NCBI RefSeq assembly: GCF_002368035.1
Contig: NZ_AP018222.1
Location: 1,054,001-1,118,000 of the forward strand
Origin: Nostoc linckia NIES-25
Lineage (GTDB): Bacteria > Cyanobacteriota > Cyanobacteriia > Cyanobacteriales > Nostocaceae
Direction of reading: 5' to 3'
DNA: 64,000 bases
The notes beneath the pieces are model-generated. The model made no database searches, was not told the origin of the DNA, and saw only the letters and a program-made list of their open reading frames with translations. Both the position numbers and the translations under genes were made by a program. Numbering within the stretch: position 1 is the first letter of the stretch; every line of letters begins with the position of its first letter. Shown one piece after another: positions 32,336 through 41,044 of this stretch.

Positions 32336-33334
32336 TTACGCTTGAGCGTGAATTTGATTGGCACAGGGACGGCCTTGTTCGATATCGGTAATATTAGCAA
32401 AAGTTGTTTCTGCAATATTATGGAGAGCTTCCGCTGTAAAAAAGGCTTGGTGTCCGGTAATAAGTACATTGGGAAATGTTGTCAAGCGCTGGAAAATATC
32501 ATCCTGAATGATTTCGCCAGACAAGTCCTCAAAAAACAATTCTGATTCTTGTTCGTAGACATCTACGCCGAGATAGCCAATTTTACCAGACTTTAATCCT
32601 TCAATCACTGCTTGGGTATCAATCAGCGCTCCTCGGCTAGTGTTAATTAGCATTACTCCTGGCTTGATTTGTTCTATGGCTTGGGCATTAATTAAGTGAT
32701 GGGTTTCAGGAGTCAAGGGGCAATGCAAGGAGATGATATCAGAGTTGGCGAATAACTCAGGCAATTCTACATACTTTCCGCCTAAAGCTTCTAATTCTGA
32801 GTTGCGATACACATCATAAGCGAGTAGGTTACAGCCAAATCCTTTCATAATCTGTCCCAAAATTAGACCGATTTTGCCAGTGCCAATAATTCCCACTGTG
32901 CGCTGATGTAAGTTAAATCCCAAAAGTCCATCTAGGGAAAAATTACTTTCTCGGATGCGGTTATAGGCGCGATGAATTTTGCGATTTAGGCTCAAAATTA
33001 ATCCTACAGCGTGTTCTGCTACGCCATAGGGTGAATAGGCAGGAACGCGCACAACACTAACCCCTAAATCTGCTGCTGCTTGTAAGTCTACATTGTTAAA
33101 TCCAGCACAGCGGAGGACAACTAGGTGAGTTCCGCGTGAGGCGAGAAGTTCTAAAGTTGGGGCATCAACCTGGTCGTGGACGAATACGCAAACAGCGGGA
33201 AATCCAGCGGCGAGAATAGCGGTATCGCGATTTAAACGAGGCTCAAAAAAGACTAATTCATGTTGAGTGGAAGAATTTACAGCTGACAAAAAATGCCGAT
33301 CGTAGGCTTTTGTGCTGAATACTGCTACTTTCAT
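32336..33334 (-). CDS. ldhA: D-2-hydroxyacid dehydrogenase, D-lactate dehydrogenase type
   Basis: A 332-residue NAD-dependent D-2-hydroxyacid dehydrogenase. The dinucleotide motif GIIGTGKIGLILGQIMKGFG is followed by LAYD. Substrate and catalytic elements follow: the Arg in INTSRGALID, Glu in the YEQESELFFED stretch, and His in LITGHQAFFTAEAL. The FFED plus GHQAF(F/L)T pattern is characteristic of fermentative D-lactate dehydrogenase (LdhA/Ddh), which reduces pyruvate to D-lactate. Length is normal. It stands alone between a repeat-rich gap and a divergent small membrane protein. Confidence 0.88.
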   Translation of the reverse strand: MKVAVFSTKAYDRHFLSAVNSSTQHELVFFEPRLNRDTAILAAGFPAVCVFVHDQVDAPTLELLASRGTHLVVLRCAGFNNVDLQAAADLGVSVVRVPAYSPYGVAEHAVGLILSLNRKIHRAYNRIRESNFSLDGLLGFNLHQRTVGIIGTGKIGLILGQIMKGFGCNLLAYDVYRNSELEALGGKYVELPELFANSDIISLHCPLTPETHHLINAQAIEQIKPGVMLINTSRGALIDTQAVIEGLKSGKIGYLGVDVYEQESELFFEDLSGEIIQDDIFQRLTTFPNVLITGHQAFFTAEALHNIAETTFANITDIEQGRPCANQIHAQA

Positions 33335-33640
33335 CTCCTACCTCAGGCTGTATGCTGCATGGTGTTCGAGTACATCGTAACTTGATATTGAAAGCAGGGA
33401 TGTCTACGACGGACTAAGCCTGTGCGTCTGCGATCGCTGCGAATTTGAGTAATTGATAGCTGTAAAATTTATAACTTAGTGTTTTACTGGAGTGATGCGA
33501 TCGCAGTTTTTGGCGACGGTTCAATTCATCATAGCCAGTTCAACCAAACAAAGCTAAATTGATTTGTTGTCATTAACAGACTAATCTTGGCAATGTAGAT
33601 ATTAGATGAAGCACGATAACTCAAATTATAGGAAATTCTG
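33335..33640. other. Gap between divergent ldhA and the small membrane protein
   Basis: Two HIP1-like sites and no gene. It should contain both promoters; I see no clear operator. Confidence 0.4.
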
Positions 33641-33826
33641 ATGAATCGTTCAAAATTAGTTGCCATTATTACAGGTGCGATTTCTGTTATTTTAGCGATC
33701 GCCTACCTCATCCTCGTCCAACTGTTAGACTACCGGGACATGAAACCCGCCCCCATTAGCCAATTTGAGCCAGCGCCTGCGATTATTTCTCAGCTTGGGC
33801 AGATTGACAAAATTGCCAAAGTATAA
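33641..33826 (+). CDS. Small single-span membrane protein
   Basis: A 61-residue protein. ATG preceded by TAGGAAATTCTG. One strong transmembrane helix at ~6-28 (LVAIITGAISVILAIAYLIL), followed by a polar tail with DYRDMKPAPISQFEPAP. Small proteins of this shape are conserved among cyanobacteria, without known function. A stem-loop (33888-33914) after the stop marks an independent unit. Confidence 0.65.
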   Translation: MNRSKLVAIITGAISVILAIAYLILVQLLDYRDMKPAPISQFEPAPAIISQLGQIDKIAKV

Positions 33827-33887
33827 TCTACATTCAGGTTATTTGTATCTGTCTTATTTGTGGTTTGCGGCAGTTTTCATCGAAATA

Positions 33888-33914
33888 GGGACGCACAGCT
33901 AGCTAGTGCGTCCC
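33888..33914 (+). terminator. Stem-loop GGGACGCAC / GTGCGTCCC
   Basis: A 9-bp perfect stem with the self-complementary AGCTAGCTA in the loop, 60 bases after the small membrane protein. There is no long T-run, so it may be a terminator or a repeat palindrome. Confidence 0.45.
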
Positions 33915-34216
33915 CTGCTTAATATCTATCGATAAAACTAATGATGACTATTGATTAATGCCAGGGCCGATTCATAGATAAATAACAATAGCTATTATTT
34001 TTTGCTTAAATACCATATATATAAGATTTAGTTACCATAATTATCTTAGATTTATTTAAATAAAGTAATTCCATTTGGACGCAGATAACGGTAAGCTGTT
34101 TCTAACAAAATTAAATAAATATAAATTCGCGTTAGTTGCGAGTGCTGAGATTACAGGGATCAACGCAAGTTGATTTAAAACGGCACAATTGTAATGAAAT
34201 ATATAGAGGTTTATTC
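33915..34216. other. AT-rich region upstream of the CO2-uptake genes
   Basis: About 300 AT-rich bases with no gene; the promoter of ndhF is expected here. I looked for a CcmR/NdhR-type TCAATG-N10-ATCAAT box and did not find a convincing one, in line with a constitutive gene set, though this is weak evidence. Confidence 0.35.
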
Positions 34217-36076
34217 ATGGCTCAGTTTCTATTGGAGACTGTTTGGCTAGTTCCGTGCTATGCCTTAATAGGGGGACTATTGGCTCTGCCTTGGTCGCCG
34301 GGGATCATTCGCAAAACAGGGCCAAGACCGGCGGGTTATGTCAACTTGGTAATGACATTTTTGGCATTCCTACACAGTCTGATTGCCTTACAAGCAACTT
34401 GGAATCATCCACCCCAAGAAGTATTCATTCCTTGGTTATCTACTGCTGGTTTAGATTTGACTATTGCTTTAGACATTTCTTCCATTAGTGTCAGCGCTAT
34501 GGTCGTAGTCACTGGGTTGAATTTGCTGGCGCAAATTTATGCCATCGGCTACATGGAAATGGATTGGGGTTGGGGACGCTTCTATTCCTTATTGGGATTA
34601 TTTGAAGCTGGACTTTGCGCCCTTGCTTTATGTAATAACTTGTTCTTCAGCTATGTAATTCTAGAAATCCTGACGCTGGGAACTTACCTGTTAGTGGGCT
34701 TATGGTTTAGTCAGCCTTTGGTGGTTACAGGTGCTAGAGATGCTTTCTTAACCAAACGGGTAGGAGACTTGTTCTTGCTCATCGGTGTGTTGGGGTTATG
34801 GCCTTTAGCTGGAACTTGGAATTACACAGAATTAGCCGAGTGGGCGAGTACAGCCGATGTTAATCCTACAGTCATTGGATTGGTGAGTTTAGCTTTAATT
34901 GCCGGGCCAATGGGTAAATGTGCTCAGTTCCCATTGCATCTGTGGTTGGATGAGGCGATGGAAGGCCCTGTTCCCAGCACGATTTTGCGGAACTCGGTAG
35001 TAGTTGCTACTGGTGCATGGGTATTGATTAAACTGCAACCAGTGTTAACTTTGTCACCAATAGTTTCCTCAGCAATGGTAGGGATTGGTGCGGTTACAGC
35101 TTTGGGTGCTTCCTTAATCGCGATCGCTCAAATCGATCTTAAACGCTGTCAATCCTATTCTGTCAGCGCATACATGGGTTTAGTATTCATCGCTGTGGGA
35201 GTGCAACAAGACGAAGCAGCATTATTGTTAGTCCTCACCCATGCCATATCCGCAGCACTATTGGTGATGAGTACTGGCGGAATTATCTGGAATAGCATCA
35301 CCCAAGACGTAACCCAACTTGGCGGACTGTGGAAGCGTCGCCCAATTTCCGCAATCGCCTTTATTGTCGGCAGTTTAGGGTTAATTGGTTGTCCACCACT
35401 GGGTAGCTTTTGGGCGCTGATGGAATTGGCAGATGGGTTGTGGGAAACTCAACCTTGGTTAGTCGGAATAATCATTGGGGTAAATGCTTTAACGGCAGTG
35501 AGTTTAACTAGAGAATTCGCTTTAGTTTTTGGTGGTAAAGCCAAACAAATGGCTCAGCGATCGCCTGAAGCTCACTGGCCGATGGTTCTACCGATGATGA
35601 TTTTACTCGGCTTTAGTCTAAATCTGCCTTTTGTGTTGCAAAGCTTATCACTTTTACCAGATTGGGTAGACCTAAATAAAGATGTGGCACTACTTTTAAA
35701 TTGGTCGAGTATTTTTGGTTGCACTATCACTGGCGCGATCTATTTCAGCAATATTCCCAAACCAATTCGTTTGCCTTGGAAAGGTTTACAAGACTTAATC
35801 GCATACGATTTTTACACACCCAATATCTATCGGATGACGATTATTTTCACCGTTGCCCAAATTTCGCAACTTGCCGATATGATTGACCGCTTTGTAGTCG
35901 ATGGCATTGTTAATCTTGTCGGTTTATTCTCCCTTTTGGGTGGCGAAAGTCTCAAGTACAGTACCTCTGGTCAAACCCAGTTTTATGCCTTCACCGTACT
36001 TTTAGGAGTGGGTGTTTTAGGAATGTGGGTAAGTTGGCCATTTTGGGGCGTACAGTTCTTAGATTTGATTTTCTAA
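34217..36076 (+). CDS. ndhF4: NAD(P)H dehydrogenase subunit NdhF of the CO2-uptake type (NdhF3/F4)
   Basis: A 619-residue polytopic membrane protein of the NdhF/NuoL family. Start ATG at 34217 with AGAGGT upstream (MAQFLLETVWLVPCY); an open extension of 27 codons upstream has no family match. GPRPAGYVNLVMTF near the N-terminus and the lack of the long respiratory-type C-terminus fit the F3/F4 forms that pair with Cup proteins in NDH-1MS complexes on thylakoids. It belongs to the proton-pumping arm that powers CO2 hydration. It is followed by a carbonic anhydrase gene, ndhD and cup. F4 rather than F3 is inferred from the missing cupS downstream. Confidence 0.85.
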   Translation: MAQFLLETVWLVPCYALIGGLLALPWSPGIIRKTGPRPAGYVNLVMTFLAFLHSLIALQATWNHPPQEVFIPWLSTAGLDLTIALDISSISVSAMVVVTGLNLLAQIYAIGYMEMDWGWGRFYSLLGLFEAGLCALALCNNLFFSYVILEILTLGTYLLVGLWFSQPLVVTGARDAFLTKRVGDLFLLIGVLGLWPLAGTWNYTELAEWASTADVNPTVIGLVSLALIAGPMGKCAQFPLHLWLDEAMEGPVPSTILRNSVVVATGAWVLIKLQPVLTLSPIVSSAMVGIGAVTALGASLIAIAQIDLKRCQSYSVSAYMGLVFIAVGVQQDEAALLLVLTHAISAALLVMSTGGIIWNSITQDVTQLGGLWKRRPISAIAFIVGSLGLIGCPPLGSFWALMELADGLWETQPWLVGIIIGVNALTAVSLTREFALVFGGKAKQMAQRSPEAHWPMVLPMMILLGFSLNLPFVLQSLSLLPDWVDLNKDVALLLNWSSIFGCTITGAIYFSNIPKPIRLPWKGLQDLIAYDFYTPNIYRMTIIFTVAQISQLADMIDRFVVDGIVNLVGLFSLLGGESLKYSTSGQTQFYAFTVLLGVGVLGMWVSWPFWGVQFLDLIF

Positions 36077-36144
36077 GATTGACACATTTGGGTGATTAAG
36101 ACTCGTTTTTTAGAAGCAGATTTTAATAGTGTGAGGAGAATGAT

Positions 36145-36882
36145 ATGAGCATACAACAACCCAAAATCAACGTTTCCCGAAGAAATTTACTCAAGTTTGG
36201 TGCAGGTGCGATCGGTACGGGTGTAGTGACCGCTGGACTTAGTTCAAACTTAGTTGCACCGGAAAAATCTGTAGCACAAGAACCTCCAGCAAAACCAACA
36301 GAAGAAGAAATAACTCCCGATAAAGCACTGCAAGAGTTATTAGACGGGAACGATCGGTTTGTTAAAAGCAAACGTAAAAACCCGCACCAAAATTATTCAC
36401 GTTTAGCTGAAATTGCCAAAGGTCAAAAACCCTTTGCTTCTATTCTAAGCTGTGCAGATTCACGAGTTCCTTCGGAAATTATTTTTGACCAAGGATTAGG
36501 AGATTTATTTGTCTGTCGGGTAGCTGGTAATATCGCCACATCAGAAGAAATTGGTAGCCTAGAATTTGGTAGCTTAGTATTAGGTGCAAAAGCGATCGTG
36601 GTTGTGGGACATGAAAGATGTGGTGCTGTAGATGCCACACTCAAAGGCGCTCCAGTACCAGGAAGAATTGGTAGTTTGATTGAGGCGATCAGACTAGGTG
36701 TAGAAAGATCTAAAAATCAACCAGGTGATAAGTTAGAAAACGCTTGTAAAGCTAATATTTTAGTACAAGTTGAAACATTAAAGTCATCGTCAGTTTTATC
36801 TGAGTTAATCAATGCAGGCAAACTCAAGATAGTTGGTGGTTACTACGATTTGGATACTGGTAAAGTTACCCTGGTTAGTTAG
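36145..36882 (+). CDS. Tat-exported beta-class carbonic anhydrase
   Basis: A 245-residue protein. Twin-arginine signal VSRRNLLKFGAGA with a hydrophobic stretch and a probable cleavage after SVAQ (~45), so it is exported folded to the lumen or periplasm. Beta-CA zinc ligands Cys103 (LSCADSRVPSE), His156 and Cys159 (VGHERCGAVD), and the Asp105-Arg107 dyad are intact. It interconverts CO2 and bicarbonate. It sits 68 bp after ndhF and ~100 bp before ndhD. As I recall, a thylakoid beta-CA of Synechocystis (EcaB) has been tied to the CupA/CupB complexes, but there it is encoded elsewhere. The position here suggests that the lumenal CA and the CO2-uptake complex work together. Confidence 0.9.
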   Translation: MSIQQPKINVSRRNLLKFGAGAIGTGVVTAGLSSNLVAPEKSVAQEPPAKPTEEEITPDKALQELLDGNDRFVKSKRKNPHQNYSRLAEIAKGQKPFASILSCADSRVPSEIIFDQGLGDLFVCRVAGNIATSEEIGSLEFGSLVLGAKAIVVVGHERCGAVDATLKGAPVPGRIGSLIEAIRLGVERSKNQPGDKLENACKANILVQVETLKSSSVLSELINAGKLKIVGGYYDLDTGKVTLVS

Positions 36883-36979
36883 TTTTTTCATCCATTGTCA
36901 TTGGTCATGAGAACAAAGTAAAACTGACCAATGACAATGGACAGCGGACAACTGGCAAAGAACAAAGGACAAAGTTATC

Positions 36980-38482
36980 ATGTTAAGTGTTTTAATTTGG
37001 CTGCCAATTTTATCTGCTATATTCATAGCAATATTACCTGCAAATATCCCTAATCATCGCATTCGTTTAGCAGCACTGTACTTTTCTGGAATAGTTTTTG
37101 CATGGAACGTTGCCATCCTGTTGAAATTTGATATCAACAATCCAGCAATGCAATTCCAAGAGTATTTACCTTGGAATGAAACTCTTGGTTTGAACTATCA
37201 ATTAGGTGTTGATGGGCTTTCTATATTAATGTTGGTGTTAAATAGCTTGCTGACTTGGATTGCTATTTACAGCAGCAGTAGAGATACCGAACGTCCCCGG
37301 TTGTTCTACTCGATGATTTTATTAGTGAGTGGAGGAGTTGCAGGTGCTTTTCTAGCAGAAAACTTACTGTTATTCTTCTTGTTCTACGAATTAGAATTAA
37401 TTCCCTTCTACTTACTAATATCTATTTGGGGAGGGGAAAAACGGGCTTATGCTGGAATTAAATTCCTGATTTATACGGCTGTTTCGGGAGCATTAATTCT
37501 GGCAACATTCTTAGGTATGGCCTGGTTGAGTCATTCTACCAATTTTGCTTTTGATGCATTCTCTACAGAAAATCTCTCAATCACAAAGCAAATCCTTTTA
37601 CTAATAGGAATAGTATTAGGTTTTGGCATCAAAATTCCTTTGGTTCCTTTCCATACTTGGTTACCCGATGCTTATGTTGAAGCTTCAGCGCCAATTGCCA
37701 TTCTTCTAGGCGGCGTGTTGGCAAAGCTAGGAACATACGGACTGTTGCGATTTGGCTTGGGTATGTTTCCCCAAGCTTGGAGTATTATTGCACCGACTTT
37801 AGCAATTTGGGGAGCAATCAGCGCTATCTATGGGGCGGTAATTGCGATCGCTCAAAAAGATATCAAGCGCATGGTAGCATACAGTTCCATCGGTCACATG
37901 GGTTATGTATTGCTAGCTAGTGCCGCCAGCACTCCCCTTGCACTCGTTGGTGCAGTCGCCCAAATGTTCAGCCACGGTATCATCCTAGCCATCCTCTTTC
38001 ATTTGGTGGGAGTTGTGGAAGCCAAAGTCGGCACCCGCGAGTTAGATAAACTCAATGGTTTAATGAGTCCCATCCGTGGTTTACCCCTAATTAGTGCCTT
38101 ACTCGTTTTAAGCGGCATGGCTAGCGCAGGTATTCCCGGTTTAACAGGATTTGTTGCTGAATTTATCGTTTTTCAAGGCAGCTTTTCTGTCTTTCCTCTC
38201 TCGACAATTTTGTGTGTAGTAGCTAGCGGCTTAACCGCAGTTTATTTTGTCATTCTTCTCAACCGCACATGTTTTGGCAGACTTGATAACTTAGCCTACT
38301 ATCCCAAAGTTCTTTGGCCTGAGAAAATCCCAGCATTAATTTTGGCAGCTTTTATCATCTTTTTGGGAGTACAACCCACTTGGTTAGTACGTTGGAGTGA
38401 GTCCACGACTACGACAATGGTAGCTGCAATTCCCCCCATAGAAAAAACTACCATCTCTCAAGTACCACTGGAGTATAAATAG
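36980..38482 (+). CDS. ndhD4: NAD(P)H dehydrogenase subunit NdhD of the CO2-uptake type (NdhD3/D4)
   Basis: A 500-residue NuoM/NdhD-family membrane protein with about 14 helices. Proton-channel elements are visible: ELELIPFYLLISIWGGEKRA (Glu and Lys), GIKIPLVPFHTWLPDAYVEA, and KDIKRMVAYSSIGHMGYV. It forms the distal antiporter-like module together with the NdhF encoded two genes upstream. The gap before it carries an inverted repeat (CATTGTCATTGGTCA / TGACCAATGACAATG). The gap after it holds a small ORF and a MITE before cup. Confidence 0.88.
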   Translation: MLSVLIWLPILSAIFIAILPANIPNHRIRLAALYFSGIVFAWNVAILLKFDINNPAMQFQEYLPWNETLGLNYQLGVDGLSILMLVLNSLLTWIAIYSSSRDTERPRLFYSMILLVSGGVAGAFLAENLLLFFLFYELELIPFYLLISIWGGEKRAYAGIKFLIYTAVSGALILATFLGMAWLSHSTNFAFDAFSTENLSITKQILLLIGIVLGFGIKIPLVPFHTWLPDAYVEASAPIAILLGGVLAKLGTYGLLRFGLGMFPQAWSIIAPTLAIWGAISAIYGAVIAIAQKDIKRMVAYSSIGHMGYVLLASAASTPLALVGAVAQMFSHGIILAILFHLVGVVEAKVGTRELDKLNGLMSPIRGLPLISALLVLSGMASAGIPGLTGFVAEFIVFQGSFSVFPLSTILCVVASGLTAVYFVILLNRTCFGRLDNLAYYPKVLWPEKIPALILAAFIIFLGVQPTWLVRWSESTTTTMVAAIPPIEKTTISQVPLEYK

Positions 38483-38557
38483 GAGTCAGAATTCAGAATT
38501 CAGAATTCTGAATTCAATGCTTACCGCGTACCTTTGTTAACAGTTGTTTTTGTGCAA

Positions 38558-38698
38558 ATGGTGTGGTGGCTGGTGAATTTAGTCAAATACGGTAAGCCAG
38601 CTATCACACTTACTCAGCAAAATTTTGGTGAATTACTCTTTTTATTGCGATTATTGCCCTGTTTGGCTTTAATTATGCCGGAGTCACTTTATGGATAA
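38558..38698 (+). CDS. Small hydrophobic ORF or remnant between ndhD and cup
   Basis: A 46-residue open frame from ATG 38558 (MVWWLVNLVKYGKPAITLTQ, then hydrophobic LLFLLRLLPCLALIM). The frame stays open 14 codons further upstream (AYRVPLLTVVFVQ) without a Met. It looks like a piece of a membrane protein. It begins beside an AATTCAGAATTC repeat and ends three bases before the MITE at 38701, so it may be a truncated gene. Confidence 0.35.
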   Translation: MVWWLVNLVKYGKPAITLTQQNFGELLFLLRLLPCLALIMPESLYG

Positions 38699-38700
38699 CT

Positions 38701-38825
38701 TAGACCTCTTGCAAAAGTACTTTTAGCACTCTTGTGGGAAAAGGGAAAAGGTTAAAGGGTAAAGGGAAAATACCAAACCTTTCCCCTTTCCCCTTACCCT
38801 TTTCCCGACTTCTGCAAGAAGTCTA
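38701..38825. repeat. MITE-like element, copy 2
   Basis: 125 bp, beginning TAGACCTCTTGCA and ending TGCAAGAAGTCTA (13-bp inverted ends, one mismatch), with internal GCACTCTTGTGGGAAAAGGG. The partner copy is 10092-10249. It lies inside the CO2-uptake cluster, between ndhD and cup. Confidence 0.75.
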
Positions 38826-38962
38826 TTGTATAGCTGGCAAATTTTATAGCATTGAAGAAATAGCGATAACGCTAATATTGCCAGTTTGGACACATGATGT
38901 TTTAAGCATTTTTCACGCGTTGAATATTTGTCAAGAATTAATAACACCAATTAGCGATTACC

Positions 38963-40270
38963 ATGACAGCAATTAAAACAGTTACTAAATTACCTCCTTC
39001 CACACATGAATTTTCTGAAGTCATTCATCGGCTAGAAGCTGGTGGTGCAATGTTACCCGATACCCCAGAAAATTTGATGCAAATTATCGGGTTATACAAA
39101 GCTTATGCTGTGCCAATGGACTTTTATTGGCGAGACTTACTTTATATTGCTGAAAACGTATTTTTAGACCCTTTGCCTTTCTTTAAATACTTCTTGCCCC
39201 AAGAGTATTTAGACTTACATAATCATTACGCTGGTGATGATGCCGATTTACGAATTTGGCGCGGTGAAGCCACAGCCCACCCAGAACTTTTGGCATTTAT
39301 TGAGAAAGGTGAAACTTTCAAAATGCCCAAGTTATTGCATCACTTGTTCCACGATCGCATTAACATGGAATTTGCCGAAGCTTGTATGCGGGCAATGTTG
39401 TGGCACAGAGGTATGGGCGGGCAATTTGACCCTTACCTAGATTCCGACGAATACAAAGCCAATGCCGATAAGGCAATTAAAGCTTACTTCCAAGGCAACC
39501 CAGCGATGCTGGCACTTTACAAACTGTTCCCGGATATGTTTTTGGAACAGTGCCGTCAGATGTCATACTACGCTAACTTGGGTTTGTTCTGGGAAGTCAT
39601 GGCGCCGGTGTTTTTTGAAATGTCCGACCGCTACGACGAAGGCACCATTAGCACTGTCCCAGAAGCGATGAATTTCTTGGTTAATGGTATATTTGCGATC
39701 GCTGGCCGTCCAATTTATCATCACGTTTATATTCGTGGCGAATGCTACGAAATTATCCCCAAATCTAAGGGTTTCATGTGGTTATATGAAGCAGCGTTAC
39801 CCTACGTCGAAGCTGTTTTCTACCGTACTGCGCCTTTTAGGGGGACAAAATCTTATAATGCCCAAGCACGTCAAGTACCAGAAGACCAAAAAGACTTTCA
39901 CTATGGCATTCTTTACGCTGATGTATTTCCAGTAGGTACTGCTGGCATTCCCCCCACATTATTAATGCAAGATATGTTGCATTTTCTACCACCCTATCTT
40001 GTTGATTATTACAAGCAACATTGCCGGGGTGAAGAAGATATGTTGATTCAGTTGGGAGTTAGTTTTCAACGGTCAATGTATTGTGTTACTTCTGCGGTAA
40101 TTCAAGCCTTAAGAACTGCACTTTTATATCCATTAGATGACCCAAATCCCAAACATTTACAAGCCAATCGAGAGTTTTTTGAAATGCAGCTAAATCGCTT
40201 TACTCGTCCTGAATATAACATTCGTGATGCTGCACGTTTAGGGAGTATTCAAAGGCAAGATTATCGATAA
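38963..40270 (+). CDS. cupB: CO2 hydration protein (CupA/CupB, ChpX/ChpY family)
   Basis: A 435-residue soluble protein of the TIGR01964 CO2 hydration family (THEFSEVIHRLEAGGAMLPD at the start, then MDFYWRDLLYIAE, FHDRINMEFAEACMRAM). It binds the NdhD/NdhF module on the cytoplasmic face of the thylakoid, where CO2 is converted to bicarbonate at the expense of electron transport. Conserved His, Asp and Cys residues needed for zinc binding cannot be assigned with certainty by eye. No fasciclin-like cupS follows, which favours CupB over CupA. A strong terminator follows the stop. Confidence 0.88.
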   Translation: MTAIKTVTKLPPSTHEFSEVIHRLEAGGAMLPDTPENLMQIIGLYKAYAVPMDFYWRDLLYIAENVFLDPLPFFKYFLPQEYLDLHNHYAGDDADLRIWRGEATAHPELLAFIEKGETFKMPKLLHHLFHDRINMEFAEACMRAMLWHRGMGGQFDPYLDSDEYKANADKAIKAYFQGNPAMLALYKLFPDMFLEQCRQMSYYANLGLFWEVMAPVFFEMSDRYDEGTISTVPEAMNFLVNGIFAIAGRPIYHHVYIRGECYEIIPKSKGFMWLYEAALPYVEAVFYRTAPFRGTKSYNAQARQVPEDQKDFHYGILYADVFPVGTAGIPPTLLMQDMLHFLPPYLVDYYKQHCRGEEDMLIQLGVSFQRSMYCVTSAVIQALRTALLYPLDDPNPKHLQANREFFEMQLNRFTRPEYNIRDAARLGSIQRQDYR

Positions 40271-40285
40271 GAGATCCCCCCAACC

Positions 40286-40315
40286 CCCCCCTTAAAAAGG
40301 GGGGCTTTATTTTTT
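40286..40315 (+). terminator. Rho-independent terminator after cup
   Basis: The stem CCCCCC / GGGGGG with loop TTAAAAA is followed by CTTTATTTTTTT. It is built from a GATCCCCCCAACCCCCC dispersed repeat, but has all the features of a terminator. Confidence 0.75.
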
Positions 40316-40684
40316 TGCAATATGCTTTTGTATGCCATACCTCAATACGGTTCAGTTAACGGTATTTCGCTCCGGAAGATCCCCCCAACCCCCTTAAATA
40401 GAGGGCTTAGTTCCCTCCTTTTTAAGGAGGGTTAGGGAGGATCGAGTCTTAATTGAACTGTATTGTGCTATACCTACATAATTAAATTATGAATTATATG
40501 ATTTGTTTATATTATCTAAAATATATTAAGTGATTTTACTCAAATTTTATTTTTAAAGATATTTACGGTTGTTGAAAACAATATTTACCACAAATATTAA
40601 TGATATGGGTAATTAATACCCTAAATTTTTACTGTTGGATTAAGTCTTGAAATAAATATTTCTTGCAATACAGGAGGAAATGTA
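40316..40684. other. Gap with a second GATCCCCCCAACCCCC repeat
   Basis: 40378-40444 holds an inverted repeat from GATCCCCCCAACCCCCTTAA to TTAAGGAGGGTTAGGGAGGATC. The rest is AT-rich. AGGAGG lies directly before the next gene. Confidence 0.55.
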
Positions 40685-40993
40685 ATGCTGGATCATCTCA
40701 AAGTAGCAGCCGATAGTTTAGTTCAAACGGCAGGTAATATAGCTCAGAATGAAGATGCAAAAGCTATAAGTGCTATTGGTGCTGCTTCGTCTGCTGCTGC
40801 TGGCTTGGGTTCAATAACAATAGCAACAGTTACTACTGCCGCACCGGGAATCTTAGGTGCTATAGGATTGACAACAACAAGTGTTGTTGCTCTTCCAGCC
40901 GCAGGCGTTGTCGCAGTGGCTGGGCTAGCTAGTTATGGTATTTACAAAGGCATACAGATGGCAAAGGGTGACAACGATTCTGTAAACCAGTAA
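40685..40993 (+). CDS. Gly/Ala-rich small hydrophobic protein
   Basis: A 102-residue protein with an excellent ribosome-binding site (CAGGAGGAAATGTA before the ATG). A polar helix (~1-30) is followed by a long Ala/Gly/Thr-rich hydrophobic stretch (~30-85, AAGLGSITIATVTTAA; LPAAGVVAVAGLASYGIYKG) with GxxxG-like spacing, suggesting two membrane hairpins or a glycine zipper. It is not a recognised family. Such proteins can be small pore formers or stress membrane proteins; neither is shown here. The GATCCCCCC repeat after it may end transcription. Confidence 0.65.
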   Translation: MLDHLKVAADSLVQTAGNIAQNEDAKAISAIGAASSAAAGLGSITIATVTTAAPGILGAIGLTTTSVVALPAAGVVAVAGLASYGIYKGIQMAKGDNDSVNQ

Positions 40994-40994
40994 A

Positions 40995-41031
40995 TTCCCC
41001 CCTTTTTAAGGGGGGTTAGGGGGGATCTTCG
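40995..41031. repeat. GGGGGGTTAGGGGGGATCTTCG repeat, left of the DUF559 gene
   Basis: TTCCCCCCTTTTTAAGGGGGG then TTAGGGGGGATCTTCG. It is the inverted counterpart of 41445-41481; together they bracket the DUF559 gene. Confidence 0.75.
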
Positions 41032-41044
41032 CCCTCATCCACAA

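Noticed and set aside
34000..34216. CcmR/NdhR-type operator upstream of ndhF
   Set aside because: No convincing TCAATG-N10-ATCAAT or comparable LysR box was found.
36980..38482. NdhD1-type respiratory subunit
   Set aside because: Adjacent cup and the F3/F4-type ndhF place it in the CO2-uptake group.
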